A stretch of 64,000 nucleotides of DNA, from positions 12,400,001-12,464,000 of the forward strand of contig OX359246.1 in assembly GCA_947179485.1 (NCBI GenBank), written 5' to 3'. Below are positions 36,489 through 47,959 of the stretch, piece after piece. Source of the DNA: Allacma fusca (taxonomy: Eukaryota; Arthropoda; Collembola; Symphypleona; Sminthuridae). How positions within the stretch are numbered: the stretch's first letter is position 1; every line of letters begins with the position of its first letter. Under the pieces are notes generated by a model. The model ran no database searches. It had not been told where the DNA came from and saw only the letters and a list, made by a program, of their open reading frames with translations. The position numbers were made by a program, and so were the translations under genes.

Positions 36489-38727
36489 CTATCCGAATAA
36501 TTGATAGTTAGAAATCCAGTTTTCCAAAGCAAGGTAAAATATAAACTTTCCCGAATAGTGTCCCAGAAGATATCTGAGAAATTCCATTGCCAAACTTAAC
36601 GTTGACAAAACCCAACCCATAATCACCACATCAAATATAACTTTAACCTCGGAAGTAGCAAATGCCAGTGGTTGAAAGTCTTTCACTGTACCGTCGTCCT
36701 CAGCCAATTTAATGGACATGTTTTTGCCTTTGACAAATCTAATTTTATCCCATTTTGCCCAGAAATTGTAAATGCCTGAAGTTTGAAACATTTTCAATGC
36801 ATCCAGCAAAACATTTCTATGGTAAGTGCTAGCTAGGTTCGTTGATAAACTTGTAAAGGAATGTTTGTGTGAGGAAATGATCTGATACTTTCCAATTATG
36901 ATGAAATGGTCGTGACAGCTTCAGCTTCGAGATCACGTTTCTGAAATAAGCCCAATAAAAGGGGAAATCCTCTTGACGACAAACGAAGGCAGTTTTGTTA
37001 TGCAAGAGTCTCGTCGCAAGGAGATTGTCTATATCCTCTTCACACAAAAATTTCAAATTTTTAGTGATATTTTCCAGAATGGGGATCACCTGTCCTCTCC
37101 CAATGGAATTTTCTCCTTTAAGGACTTGTCGCTCCCGGTACGATAAAATGTATAAATTACAGTTTCTGTCTTCAAGTCTAGACCTACCTCTCAAGCAAAT
37201 AACCTCGCTCAATACGACATTATGATTATTTGTAGTATAATAGTTGTATTTGATTGATTGCAATTCCTCACAGTTGCTTGGACTCACCACAGTGTGCAAT
37301 TTAAATTGGGCCAGTTGGTGTAAATATTTCCATTTAGTTTCAAAGGGGTAACTTACTGTGTAGCCGGACTTTGCACTAGCCTTATAGACGTTTCCTATAA
37401 CGATGCATGACACAATCCAGAATATAAATAATATTCCGCTGATTTTGTCCGCCGATTTATTACTTGTTGACTCCAACCCTTTTAGGTCACCCTTTTCCAA
37501 CAACGCTCCAATGTACCACAAGAAAATCCATCCTGCGCTCTTGTTAGTATTTCCGGCCGTTGTTAACAACACAATGCAAGTAATCCATGACATGATCCCA
37601 ACCGTCCCAACAACTGCAATCCAAACCAAATGCTGAAATGGTCTGGTAATCATAAATGAGCTTTCTTGAATTTGAACACTGTCAGAGGTAATGAATTTGT
37701 AGCTTTCCTGGTAGAAGTCAGTAAATACAATCTCCCCGGGAACTCTCTGGTTTATCAGTTGCTTGGTCAAACTTTTCAAGTAATTTACGGATGGCCGACA
37801 TAAATGTTTGGCTCTCCTATTATTTCTTGAGTAGTTAAGGCTTTTATATAAGTGGTATAGCGTTGTTCGTGTCAATGGTTCCGGTGATTGACGTGAGAAG
37901 GGTGAAGGGGCAGCATTTTTGGTTGTGAACATTGCTGCCCAGCTGTAGTTCATGTGTGTTTTCCCATCACGGTACAAAGCCCAACATATATTTCGTCCAT
38001 TTTCTGTAACTGATGTTAATGCTGCTGTGATTTCACTGACCTTAAGGAGCTCCTTGTAATAACTTCTTCCGTAGTGTGACATAAACGTTTTTTTCATACA
38101 GTAGTAGCATGTTAGTGTCCAGTAAATTGTGGGTTTCTGATTGGTTGGGTATTTATGTTCCGACTGGAATATTAAAATAGCAGTTGGGATATCTTCCGCT
38201 TTACAAATCCGGGAAAATATCCCTTCGAGTTGTCCAGAAGAAGTCCAGGCAGAAGTTACGACGATGTTAAGCCTTTTCCTGAAATAGAAGTTCCTGGGAT
38301 GAAAAAGCGACGTCTGGGAATACAATTTATCCAAAATGGGCTGATATACTTTGAATTTCTGATCCATGAAATGAACTTTGACTCTGTATATCAGAAATAT
38401 GTAAATATGACAAGATGTCATTCGAAGATTTGGCCGAAGATCGTCTTGAGATAGTGGATCTATAGAGAAGATGGGTTGGTTCAATCTGGTTTTAATTGTG
38501 GGGACGTAGAGGGGCATTTCGGAGTAATTTACCACTTCGGATGTAAATTCCAGAAAGTTAATAACGCATGTTCGGAAATGATCAATTACTGGGGTTATAT
38601 TGACATAATCTGACGGATTCACATCTTGGGGTTCGAAGATTGCTTCGTTTGTTGTGAAACTGAAGGACAACTCAAATTTTAAATGAAGGAAAATCAATAT
38701 TATAGTAAATCTGGTCATTCTGACCAT
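36489..38727 (-). pseudogene. Ionotropic-receptor-like channel, copy 5 (single frameshift near the end)
   Basis: A frame of 632 codons from the signal peptide (MVRMTRFTIILIFLHLKFEL) to FLYKFINEPS, then a stop. The remaining part (LDALKMFQTSGIYNFWAKW ... M4) continues in another frame from 36809. The cause is a 4-bp tandem duplication, GCTA GCTA at 36828-36835, where paralogues have one copy. The protein would lose M4 and about 80 residues. Otherwise the domain order matches the family, with pore WYIGALLEKG. Unit 2 has the same lesion. The duplication junction lies only 14 bp upstream of the start codon, so this copy has lost its native upstream region. Confidence 0.85.
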
Positions 38728-38741
38728 TTATCCTTCCAGGC

Positions 38742-38878
38742 AATTTTTAGTAAATATTTGAATAAATTGGATTGGAATTTTGATATCACGATACAAACAC
38801 ATTCGAATTAGTATTGGAATTCGTTCAGACCAATCTAAATCGGAATTGCATCTACACATTTCGAATACTCCAGCCCTG
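38742..38878. mobile_element. Right part of the hAT-like element, duplicated
   Basis: The last 137 bp of the element at 34070-34865, carried into unit 2 of the tandem duplication and ending CCAGCCCTG. Its left end is absent because the duplication breakpoint fell inside the element. Confidence 0.85.
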
Positions 38879-38880
38879 TC

Positions 38881-39776
38881 TTTGCCCAACCAAGAAATTC
38901 CATTGTCACACAACGTCGACATTATCCAGCCCGAAATCACCAAATCAAATATAACTTAAATTTCAGAAGTGTCGAATGCCAGCGGCTGAATATCCTTCAC
39001 CGTAGCATCGTCTACAATTAATTCACGGGTCGTGTTCTTACCTATGCCAAATCTAATTTTATCCCAATTTATACAAAAATTGTAAATACCCGAAGTTTGA
39101 AATCTTTTTAATGTATCCAGCAAAAATTCAAACGGTATTTGCTAGGTTCATTGATAAACTTGTAAAGGAATGTTTGCGTAAGAAATCCCAATTTATACAA
39201 AAATTGTAAATACCCGAAGTTTGAAATCTTTTTAATGTATCCAGCAAAAAATTCAAACGGTATTTGCTAGGTTCATTGATAAACTTGTAAAGGAATGTTT
39301 GCGTAAGAAAATGATCTGAGACTTTCCAATAATTATTATGAAATGGTCGTGTCAGCTTCAGCTTCGAGGTTACCTTCCTGAAATAAGCCCAATTAAAGGG
39401 AAAATCCTCCTCAGGGCACACAAAAGCAGTTTTGGGATGCAAGAAATGAGATCGTCTATGTCTCTCTAACAAATAATGTTCATATTTTCGAAAACGTATT
39501 CCAGAATGGGGACAAGAGTCCCTTAGAATTTGCCGCTTTAAGAACTGGTAGCTCGCGGTCTGATTAAATGTAGAAATTGCAGTTTCTGTCTTTAAGTTTT
39601 GACTTGATTTTCAAACATATGTATAACCTCGCCCAATCGAAGGCTCCGATTATTCTTGTAATAACCAGATTTTATTGAGCCCAATTCCTCACAGTTGCTT
39701 GGACCACCACAGAGTACGATTTAAATTCCCCCAGTTGGTGGAAATATTTCCATTTAGTTTCAAACGGGTAACTTAA
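38881..39776 (-). pseudogene. Large receptor C-terminal remnant, unit 2
   Basis: Second copy of the remnant at 34868-35763, with the same frame changes and the same internal 124-bp duplication. I saw no differences from the first copy. Confidence 0.8.
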
Positions 39777-40501
39777 AAACGTAACCAATCAAAGTGGGCC
39801 GGCAAGTAAAGGGAAATCAAGTGAATAGAGCCACAAGAGTCCTAAAAAGCTTAGTCCTGAATTCAATTAGTATGCGTAGGGCCAGCTACATAGTAGCATA
39901 ACATACAACTCTTAGTAATAAAAACAAAGTAAAACTGTAGTGTTGCAGACCATACAAAATTTCCATTAAAAATCATACTCGGGCCTCAAAACTTCTTTTC
40001 GGTAAACTGATTTTATTCTGAGCCAAAGCTGAACATGACAATTTGATATGAATTCAATCATCGCCAATATTCTTGATTCCTTTTAAAAAAATAAGTGAAT
40101 ATTCAATTGGCAGTATGGTTAGCAGTATTTGTTCTAATATTGTATTAGTCATTGTTTGTACATAATTTGCAATAATTCAATTAAAGCATGCAAATTCCAA
40201 AATGCAATGCTGGAAACACCAGAAATTTGTTGTAGTGGCTTGCCCTGGTCTCATGTTGATCGCTGTCTGCCTTAACTATTATTCTATTCTCGGTGGTTTC
40301 TCGTTCTTTCTGCATCATCCTAGTTTAGGTACGGTGCTATGATGACGGGAATATTCTTGGATTACAGTATCCTTCGATTTTTCAGAGCTGCTTCTAGCTC
40401 AAATAATTTGATCAAGAACAACTTTACTGGTTTTGGGTTTCCTGGCTTCCCGAATTTGCCATTTCCTCTAAAATCGATAACAAAATGCTGTGTTAATATA
40501 T
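39777..40501. other. Unassigned spacer, unit 2
   Basis: Copy of 35764-36488 without a recognisable gene. Confidence 0.4.
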
Positions 40502-42740
40502 CTATCCGAATAATTGATAGTTAGAAATCCAGTTTTCCAAAGCAAGGTAAAATATAAACTTTCCCGAATAGTGTCCCAGAAGATATCTGAGAAATTCCAT
40601 TGCCAAACTTAACGTTGACAAAACCCAACCCATAATCACCACATCAAATATAACTTTAACCTCGGAAGTAGCAAATGCCAGTGGTTGAAAGTCTTTCACT
40701 GTACCGTCGTCCTCAGCCAATTTAATGGACATGTTTTTGCCTTTGACAAATCTAATTTTATCCCATTTTGCCCAGAAATTGTAAATGCCTGAAGTTTGAA
40801 ACATTTTCAATGCATCCAGCAAAACATTTCTATGGTAAGTGCTAGCTAGGTTCGTTGATAAACTTGTAAAGGAATGTTTGTGTGAGGAAATGATCTGATA
40901 CTTTCCAATTATGATGAAATGGTCGTGACAGCTTCAGCTTCGAGATCACGTTTCTGAAATAAGCCCAATAAAAGGGGAAATCCTCTTGACGACAAACGAA
41001 GGCAGTTTTGTTATGCAAGAGTCTCGTCGCAAGGAGATTGTCTATATCCTCTTCACACAAAAATTTCAAATTTTTAGTGATATTTTCCAGAATGGGGATC
41101 ACCTGTCCTCTCCCAATGGAATTTTCTCCTTTAAGGACTTGTCGCTCCCGGTACGATAAAATGTATAAATTACAGTTTCTGTCTTCAAGTCTAGACCTAC
41201 CTCTCAAGCAAATAACCTCGCTCAATACGACATTATGATTATTTGTAGTATAATAGTTGTATTTGATTGATTGCAATTCCTCACAGTTGCTTGGACTCAC
41301 CACAGTGTGCAATTTAAATTGGGCCAGTTGGTGTAAATATTTCCATTTAGTTTCAAAGGGGTAACTTACTGTGTAGCCGGACTTTGCACTAGCCTTATAG
41401 ACGTTTCCTATAACGATGCATGACACAATCCAGAATATAAATAATATTCCGCTGATTTTGTCCGCCGATTTATTACTTGTTGACTCCAACCCTTTTAGGT
41501 CACCCTTTTCCAACAACGCTCCAATGTACCACAAGAAAATCCATCCTGCGCTCTTGTTAGTATTTCCGGCCGTTGTTAACAACACAATGCAAGTAATCCA
41601 TGACATGATCCCAACCGTCCCAACAACTGCAATCCAAACCAAATGCTGAAATGGTCTGGTAATCATAAATGAGCTTTCTTGAATTTGAACACTGTCAGAG
41701 GTAATGAATTTGTAGCTTTCCTGGTAGAAGTCAGTAAATACAATCTCCCCGGGAACTCTCTGGTTTATCAGTTGCTTGGTCAAACTTTTCAAGTAATTTA
41801 CGGATGGCCGACATAAATGTTTGGCTCTCCTATTATTTCTTGAGTAGTTAAGGCTTTTATATAAGTGGTATAGCGTTGTTCGTGTCAATGGTTCCGGTGA
41901 TTGACGTGAGAAGGGTGAAGGGGCAGCATTTTTGGTTGTGAACATTGCTGCCCAGCTGTAGTTCATGTGTGTTTTCCCATCACGGTACAAAGCCCAACAT
42001 ATATTTCGTCCATTTTCTGTAACTGATGTTAATGCTGCTGTGATTTCACTGACCTTAAGGAGCTCCTTGTAATAACTTCTTCCGTAGTGTGACATAAACG
42101 TTTTTTTCATACAGTAGTAGCATGTTAGTGTCCAGTAAATTGTGGGTTTCTGATTGGTTGGGTATTTATGTTCCGACTGGAATATTAAAATAGCAGTTGG
42201 GATATCTTCCGCTTTACAAATCCGGGAAAATATCCCTTCGAGTTGTCCAGAAGAAGTCCAGGCAGAAGTTACGACGATGTTAAGCCTTTTCCTGAAATAG
42301 AAGTTCCTGGGATGAAAAAGCGACGTCTGGGAATACAATTTATCCGAAATGGGCTGATATACTTTGAATTTCTGATCCATGAAATGAACTTTGACTCTGT
42401 ATATCAGAAATATGTAAATATGACAAGATGTCATTCGAAGATTTGGCCGAAGATCGTCTTGAGATAGTGGATCTATAGAGAAGATGGGTTGGTTCAATCT
42501 GGTTTTAATTGTGGGGACGTAGAGGGGCATTTCGGAGTAATTTACCACTTCGGATGTAAATTCCAGAAAGTTAATAACGCATGTTCGGAAATGATCAATT
42601 ACTGGGGTTATATTGACATAATCTGACGGATTCACATCTTGGGGTTCGAAGATTGCTTCGTTTGTTGTGAAACTGAAGGACAACTCAAATTTTAAATGAA
42701 GGAAAATCAATATTATAGTAAATCTGGTCATTCTGACCAT
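40502..42740 (-). pseudogene. Ionotropic-receptor-like channel, copy 6 (same frameshift as copy 5)
   Basis: Tandem twin of copy 5, with the same signal peptide, domains and GCTA duplication (40841-40848) that ends the frame after INEPS. It differs at 42346, giving Ser where copy 5 has Leu in the KVYQPI-DKL segment. Unlike copy 5 it keeps the original upstream DNA beyond 42758, so if either is transcribed from its native promoter it would be this one. Confidence 0.85.
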
Positions 42741-42758
42741 TTATCCTTCCAGGCAATT

Positions 42759-44759
42759 AAAAATTGCAGACTGATTAATGCTCATGGAATATTCCCAGGT
42801 TGTAGTTTACTAACCCTTATTCTGCATACTATGTACATACATGGGTGTAGACATCCTGATCTGACTAGACTATTAGTTTAATTGCCAAACTAATTCTAAT
42901 AAATGGAGCCGAATTGAGCGAAAGACAGACGACGAATTGTATTGTTTGTATTTATCTGAAGCCGATTACACGATTACTAGTTTGTCTTCTAAAACCTTAC
43001 ATAGGGAATTATGTATAGAGTAAATACTTTACAAATTAGAATTTGAAGGTCTTGTTTAGGAATAAAATGAAAATTACACAGAAAAAAACAGATAAAATAA
43101 TAAATTGTTTGCACGTGATTTCCACTATTATAGTAGTAATAATTTTTTTACTAGCTCAGTTTTTTTCACAACCGTTAGGGATATTCATTAAGAGACTATC
43201 CTATAATAATTGTGTAATATCTCGATTTGCGATCGATATACCTTGAAAACAATTCCGCGAAGAAATGGGGCAGAGGTTTTAAGTAAATTAATATATATCA
43301 GACAATTGCTTATAAGGGTGCTTCAACTAACACACGTGCTCTCTCGTTTTTTACCCTTTTCTGAAGGATGACTAGGACATACAAATTATAAAAGTATTTG
43401 TTTGTACTGCGGGCAGTAAAAAACTTAGTACTTCCCTACATTTAAATAATACCTCACTCTCATTGTAATATGTACAATGGGATTGAGGTATTAGGAAGGT
43501 GGAACATGCAAAAACACATGGATAAATTAGAAACCTCCAAGTATGCGCAAACAACGGTTTAAGTTCCAGCCAATATGTAAATTTACCCACAAAATTAATA
43601 GGGAAATCATGTCTTGAATGCCGGATGAGTTTATTTTAATTTTTTGCACATTCATCCGGGTTCATTTTTAATGGAATATAGCATTTACTACAATGACAAA
43701 ATCACTGTACTCTCACCATAAATCACTATAGGTTTAAACCCGTGCCATTTTTTCTTAAGGGGGCAAAAGCAAAAACACATTGACGTGATGAAACTATTGC
43801 TTAATATTTGGATTTTATTTTGATGCTAATGCGAATTGTTGTAAACTTGGACTACTTTGATTATTATAAATACCGGTAAATTTCAGAGAACAAAGAAAAT
43901 TAATTCTATTCATGCTAATAAAGAGAATAACGCCGCTTAGTCATTTACTTCAAATATTTTTAACTCACCATTCATTCGCCAAACATTTTTAATGCTGGCC
44001 AAAAACATTTGGCCATCCTCCTGCTGCCAGCAGTCTGTACACCTGACGTTGGTTGGTGATGGTACCCGGACGTCTAATTAACATTCTGTAATTATTAGGT
44101 AGATTTAAAATAGCTTTTCTAATATTTCCAAAGCAATTGTATTGAAACAGGTGTTACGCATCAGAAGGGTTCCCAGATGTTTAGCTTTAAACTAATAATT
44201 TAGGTCTAAAAGATTTGGATAAAATTAAAATTTGTCACATTTCCAAGTAAATTTGATTTTATGTATTATCCCATGGCATAATACATAAGTTCTGAAGGTT
44301 TTATAGCGTCGCTTGTAATCGTAAGTAATAGGTGGTTTATCAGCTATCATCAATTTATGGTTTGTCAAGCAATCTTCGTACACTTGAAACAAATGGTGTC
44401 GTGATTATTCACGATCGACAGAAGCTCAACTTTCGCACAACATATTCCTTGTAAGTTTTTTTGCGGATTACTTAAAAATGTGTTGCAGCAAAGAAAAAAG
44501 AAATCAGTGACATTGTCAGCGTTACATCAAAAATTTTAAATAAAAAAGATTCGGTCGGACCCATGGTACGGCAAAGCTTAATCTGAGTTTGTGGGTTTGT
44601 CCTATGTTTGATTTTATTTGTCTACAAATGATTTTTAAATTCAGTTTACTATTTTTATGCTTAAATTATAAGAAATCTGGGCAAGTCTAGTCTTTGACGC
44701 AGCCTGAAAATCCCATGGTGTTAGTCTAAATGACTGCTTAATGAAAGGTCCAGATTTGT
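42759..44759. other. Unassigned intergenic DNA
   Basis: Two kilobases of AT-rich DNA upstream of receptor copy 6. There are no receptor remnants, no recognised gene and no paired repeat ends. Confidence 0.35.
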
Positions 44760-46115
44760 TAAAACCGCTACCAGGGGTCCTGATGAGGTTCCGACGACAC
44801 CGGTTTGGAATTATTGGACACATTGGGGAAATGTTTCATTAGGTGCGTATCATACCAGAAGACTTGTACAGTTAGAGGTTCCTCTGGAGGGTTCGAAATC
44901 GTAGTATAGAGCCAGAAGAATACATCATGCAGGTAATGTTTGGGGCTTCTGCTCGCCATCATCAGTACTCTTTGTTAAAGATATACATATATGCTGAAGA
45001 ATGTCAAGGAGATTTGCCATAAATTGCCAAGAGCGCCAATGAAAATACTTTTACTGTATGACCGGTAACCTTCATGGTGCTAATGATGAAGGTTCAGCAA
45101 GTAAATGTATCGAAGATACCTGTTCAGATAGAGAGGGTTTCATATCTGCAATTGAGCCAGCAACTCAAACGCAGCCATTCAAAAACCTCATCCAGACCTG
45201 TGAGCTAAAAATTGGGCCAATCTTTCGGAGGATGCGGAGTTACCGGCAGAGGGAGTTTTGGGTCTTTTTTGGGATCCCGAGAAGGATTAATTTATTGGTA
45301 AAGTCAATTTCCCCAAGGTTAAAGAACAGATAATGAAGTGTAACCAAGTACCAACAAAACGTGAGATGGCGTCATTAGTATTGTCGGTCTACGATCCAAT
45401 TGGTTATGTACTTTATTTCAAAATTAAATCTGAAAATCGTTTTCAATAATGGAAATCCTGAGTGAAAGAGATTTTCGAGATTAGTACAGTTCAAGTTCAC
45501 AGGTACTATGATACACATCTAGGCAGAGCGATGTCGGTACAACTGCACGTTTTTGTAGACGCAAACGGAAAGGCTTCATTTACATATCTTCGAATAGCTC
45601 TGGAAAATACACTAGATGTAGCTTTGGTATTAGCTAGAGCACGAGTACTCCCATTAAACCCTCGAACAATTCCTAAATTTGAGCTCCATGCAGCTGTAAT
45701 TGGTTCCAGAATAGCTTTTACCATTAAGCAAGAGATTCTACTCCCCATCAAAGCTACCATATGTCGGTGCGATTCCCAGACATACATATATATCATGGAT
45801 CAGATCTCATTCACGGAATCCTAGACAGTTTGTAGTCATTCTGATTGTAGAAGTTGGAAAGCTCGAAAGTTGAAGAGTGGTGTTGGCTTCCAACGGAGGC
45901 GAACGTTGCGGACGAAGCTATTCGAGCCACTGCAATAACAAAATTCGGACCAGATTCAAGGTGGTACACAGGTCCAGCCTACCTAAAGTTGCCAGAGAAA
46001 GAATGTCCAAAAGGTTGTGGTAGTGTTGTTGGAAAAAGTCGTTTTTACTACGGAAGAAACATTCGGAACAGTTCTAGTAGCTACCCCTTTTACACCCGAC
46101 AGACACGTTCCCAAA
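44760..46115 (+). mobile_element. BEL/Pao LTR-retrotransposon fossil (pol part)
   Basis: Plus-strand pieces resemble the pol polyprotein of BEL/Pao elements: the reverse-transcriptase region at the left, the characteristic RNase H-type segment at about 45530-45760, and the following segment before integrase at about 45850-45980. It is clearly broken, with at least four breaks. No LTRs or gag were recognised. It is an old fossil. Confidence 0.7.
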
Positions 46116-47099
46116 GATGAACGGTTTTCTGCCCATTCTTCTTACCCATTAGATTGGGAACCGCAACGACCATGATTTCTTGGCCCAAGATTTCCGCTGG
46201 TCAGCTTACATTGAGAATTTCCTGTCTGCTATGCAACTCATTGTTGCTATCGAAAGAATGTATTGTGTTGCGTTCATTATTTATTATATTTACTTCGAAA
46301 GTTCGAAAAGATTCAAATAAACTGATGGGTAAATCGTTCTGCTGAATGTAGAGATTGAGGTGATTGGAGGAAGAAGGATTATGATATGGAGTGTGAATGA
46401 TGAAACACTTGTTGTTTATAAAACCTGTTAATTATATATTACTGTTTCTTATTAAAACTCTTGTACGTTCATTCACGCTGGTATCAAAGGCTACCACGTG
46501 TGCAAGGATCGTGGAAAGTAAGGGAAAAGGGGGACGTATTTGCCAGCGTGCGCTAAAGTAAGCGCTGGTCCTTAATAGCAAGTCATAATAAGAATCATTG
46601 TGCTGGGGCGAAAAGATCCTTATCATTGTAGCTAATCTGAGGCTGGAACGGTAATCATGAACAATAAATAGTATGTCTTTTGAAGTATTGTCGAGTACAG
46701 CGTGGCATTTCTGGAACCGTCCTGCCGAGGCTTATGCAACTATTTTTTACACATTTTTTAGTGTAGTTATTAGTGCACTGCACATTTCGCAAAGTTTTAT
46801 AGTACGATTCGGATTTAAGGCTGACATTTGTTTTGCATATCAGTCAAAATTTGTTGAAATCATCCACAAGTAACTCGATTTAGGCGTCATGGGGTTGTAT
46901 ATTGGTCGGCGCAAAGATTCTTGAGCATATCTGTGGACACTATTATTAGACCAAAGTCTCATTATTCCAATGTTATTTTCGTCTCTGAATCTGGATTCAA
47001 TCGGATTTCCTACCATAACCGGTGACGAGCAGATACTGTCAAGTACGGACGTATACTTTAGTATACGCCCAGAGCCGACAACCACATTGTTGAATCGCT
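46116..47099. other. Unassigned DNA between the BEL/Pao fossil and the LINE
   Basis: No gene or repeat ends identified. The last about 100 bases may belong to the 5' untranslated part of the LINE that follows. Confidence 0.3.
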
Positions 47100-47167
47100 T
47101 GAATGTTTTGGTCCCTAAGATACTGGCACGAATTTTGTTTTGACTTTCAGCTAGTCAGGACTCGTAA

Positions 47168-47929
47168 ATGACTAAAAAAGCCCATCGAAACAAAGCCAGA
47201 ATTATCCAACAAAACTCCTTCACATCCTCGGAATCTGACTCTCCGCCTTCTAACTTTGCAATGTATGAATCACACCACACAAACCCAAGCAAGCCGGAAA
47301 TTACAGAAGAGAAACTCAAATCAATTATGAACACCGTTTCGAAAGTATCTACAAGTGATCAAGTCTCTAAAATGGAACACTCCATTAAAGCGACCCTGGG
47401 AAAACTTCGAAGTGATGTAAATTTTGTGCACAACGCTTCGGAAGTCAATCGTGAGAAAATTGAAAATCTCTACTTGAAATCGGAGGAATTACAGAAAAAG
47501 CACAGGGAAAAGAATATCATATTGCGTGGGGTACTACAATCGGCAAATGAAACTCGAGAGGAACTCATGGCAGCCGTCAAACTTGTATTTGAAACACTTG
47601 ATGCGCAAATGAATATTATTGGAGACCTGTTTCGTCTAGGAAATGCCGAAAACCCTAAAAGACCGATTCTTATAGTTCATAGACATGAGTACTTTCGCCC
47701 CCCCATTTTCAAAAATATCAGGAAGTTAACGGACAGTCCTTACTCCATCAGAGACGATCTCTCAGCAGCCGGACAGCTTCAATTAAAATACATACATCAT
47801 CGCAAGGCTGAGAGAGATGCCGTCAACAAGGTCAAGTTAACTCGCGAAGGATTATACATAAAGGACTCCCTACACACCATAAATTCTGATGGTGACCTTA
47901 TGAAGGCTCCGGTCTCACAATTAGCCTGA
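47168..47929 (+). CDS. LINE ORF1 protein
   Basis: An open 253-codon frame. The N-terminus is polar and Ser-rich. The middle (about residues 45-115) is heptad-like and rich in Glu and Lys, as in the coiled coil that trimerises ORF1p. The C-terminal half has an RNA-binding-like fold signature (KNIILRGVL ... DLFRLGN ... RPILIVHRHE ... KNIRKL, ISIRDDLS-like). ORF1p of LINEs binds element RNA with chaperone activity. It is intact, although the downstream ORF is not. Confidence 0.7.
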   Translation: MTKKAHRNKARIIQQNSFTSSESDSPPSNFAMYESHHTNPSKPEITEEKLKSIMNTVSKVSTSDQVSKMEHSIKATLGKLRSDVNFVHNASEVNREKIENLYLKSEELQKKHREKNIILRGVLQSANETREELMAAVKLVFETLDAQMNIIGDLFRLGNAENPKRPILIVHRHEYFRPPIFKNIRKLTDSPYSIRDDLSAAGQLQLKYIHHRKAERDAVNKVKLTREGLYIKDSLHTINSDGDLMKAPVSQLA

Positions 47930-47959
47930 AATTGTTACGCTCCTTCAATTCAACCTACC

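Larger units (their letters stand above)
34729..42754. repeat. 4,013-bp tandem duplication, two copies
   Basis: Unit 1 is 34729-38741 and unit 2 is 38742-42754, in perfect register (offset 4,013). The only base difference I noticed is at 38333 (a) versus 42346 (g), a Leu/Ser change in the receptor frame. The breakpoint joins 'aattttta' at 34729 to the sequence after 'ccaggc' at 38741, with a 4-bp AATT microhomology (42755-42758). Each unit holds part of a hAT-like element, a receptor remnant, about 0.7 kb of unassigned DNA and one long receptor gene. Either a very recent duplication or an assembly duplication would look like this. Confidence 0.93.

Noticed and set aside
36809-36829. Short intron explaining the frame change near the end of receptor copies 5 and 6
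   Set aside because: No GT..AG pair on the minus strand restores the frame, and paralogues align through the site apart from a 4-bp duplication.
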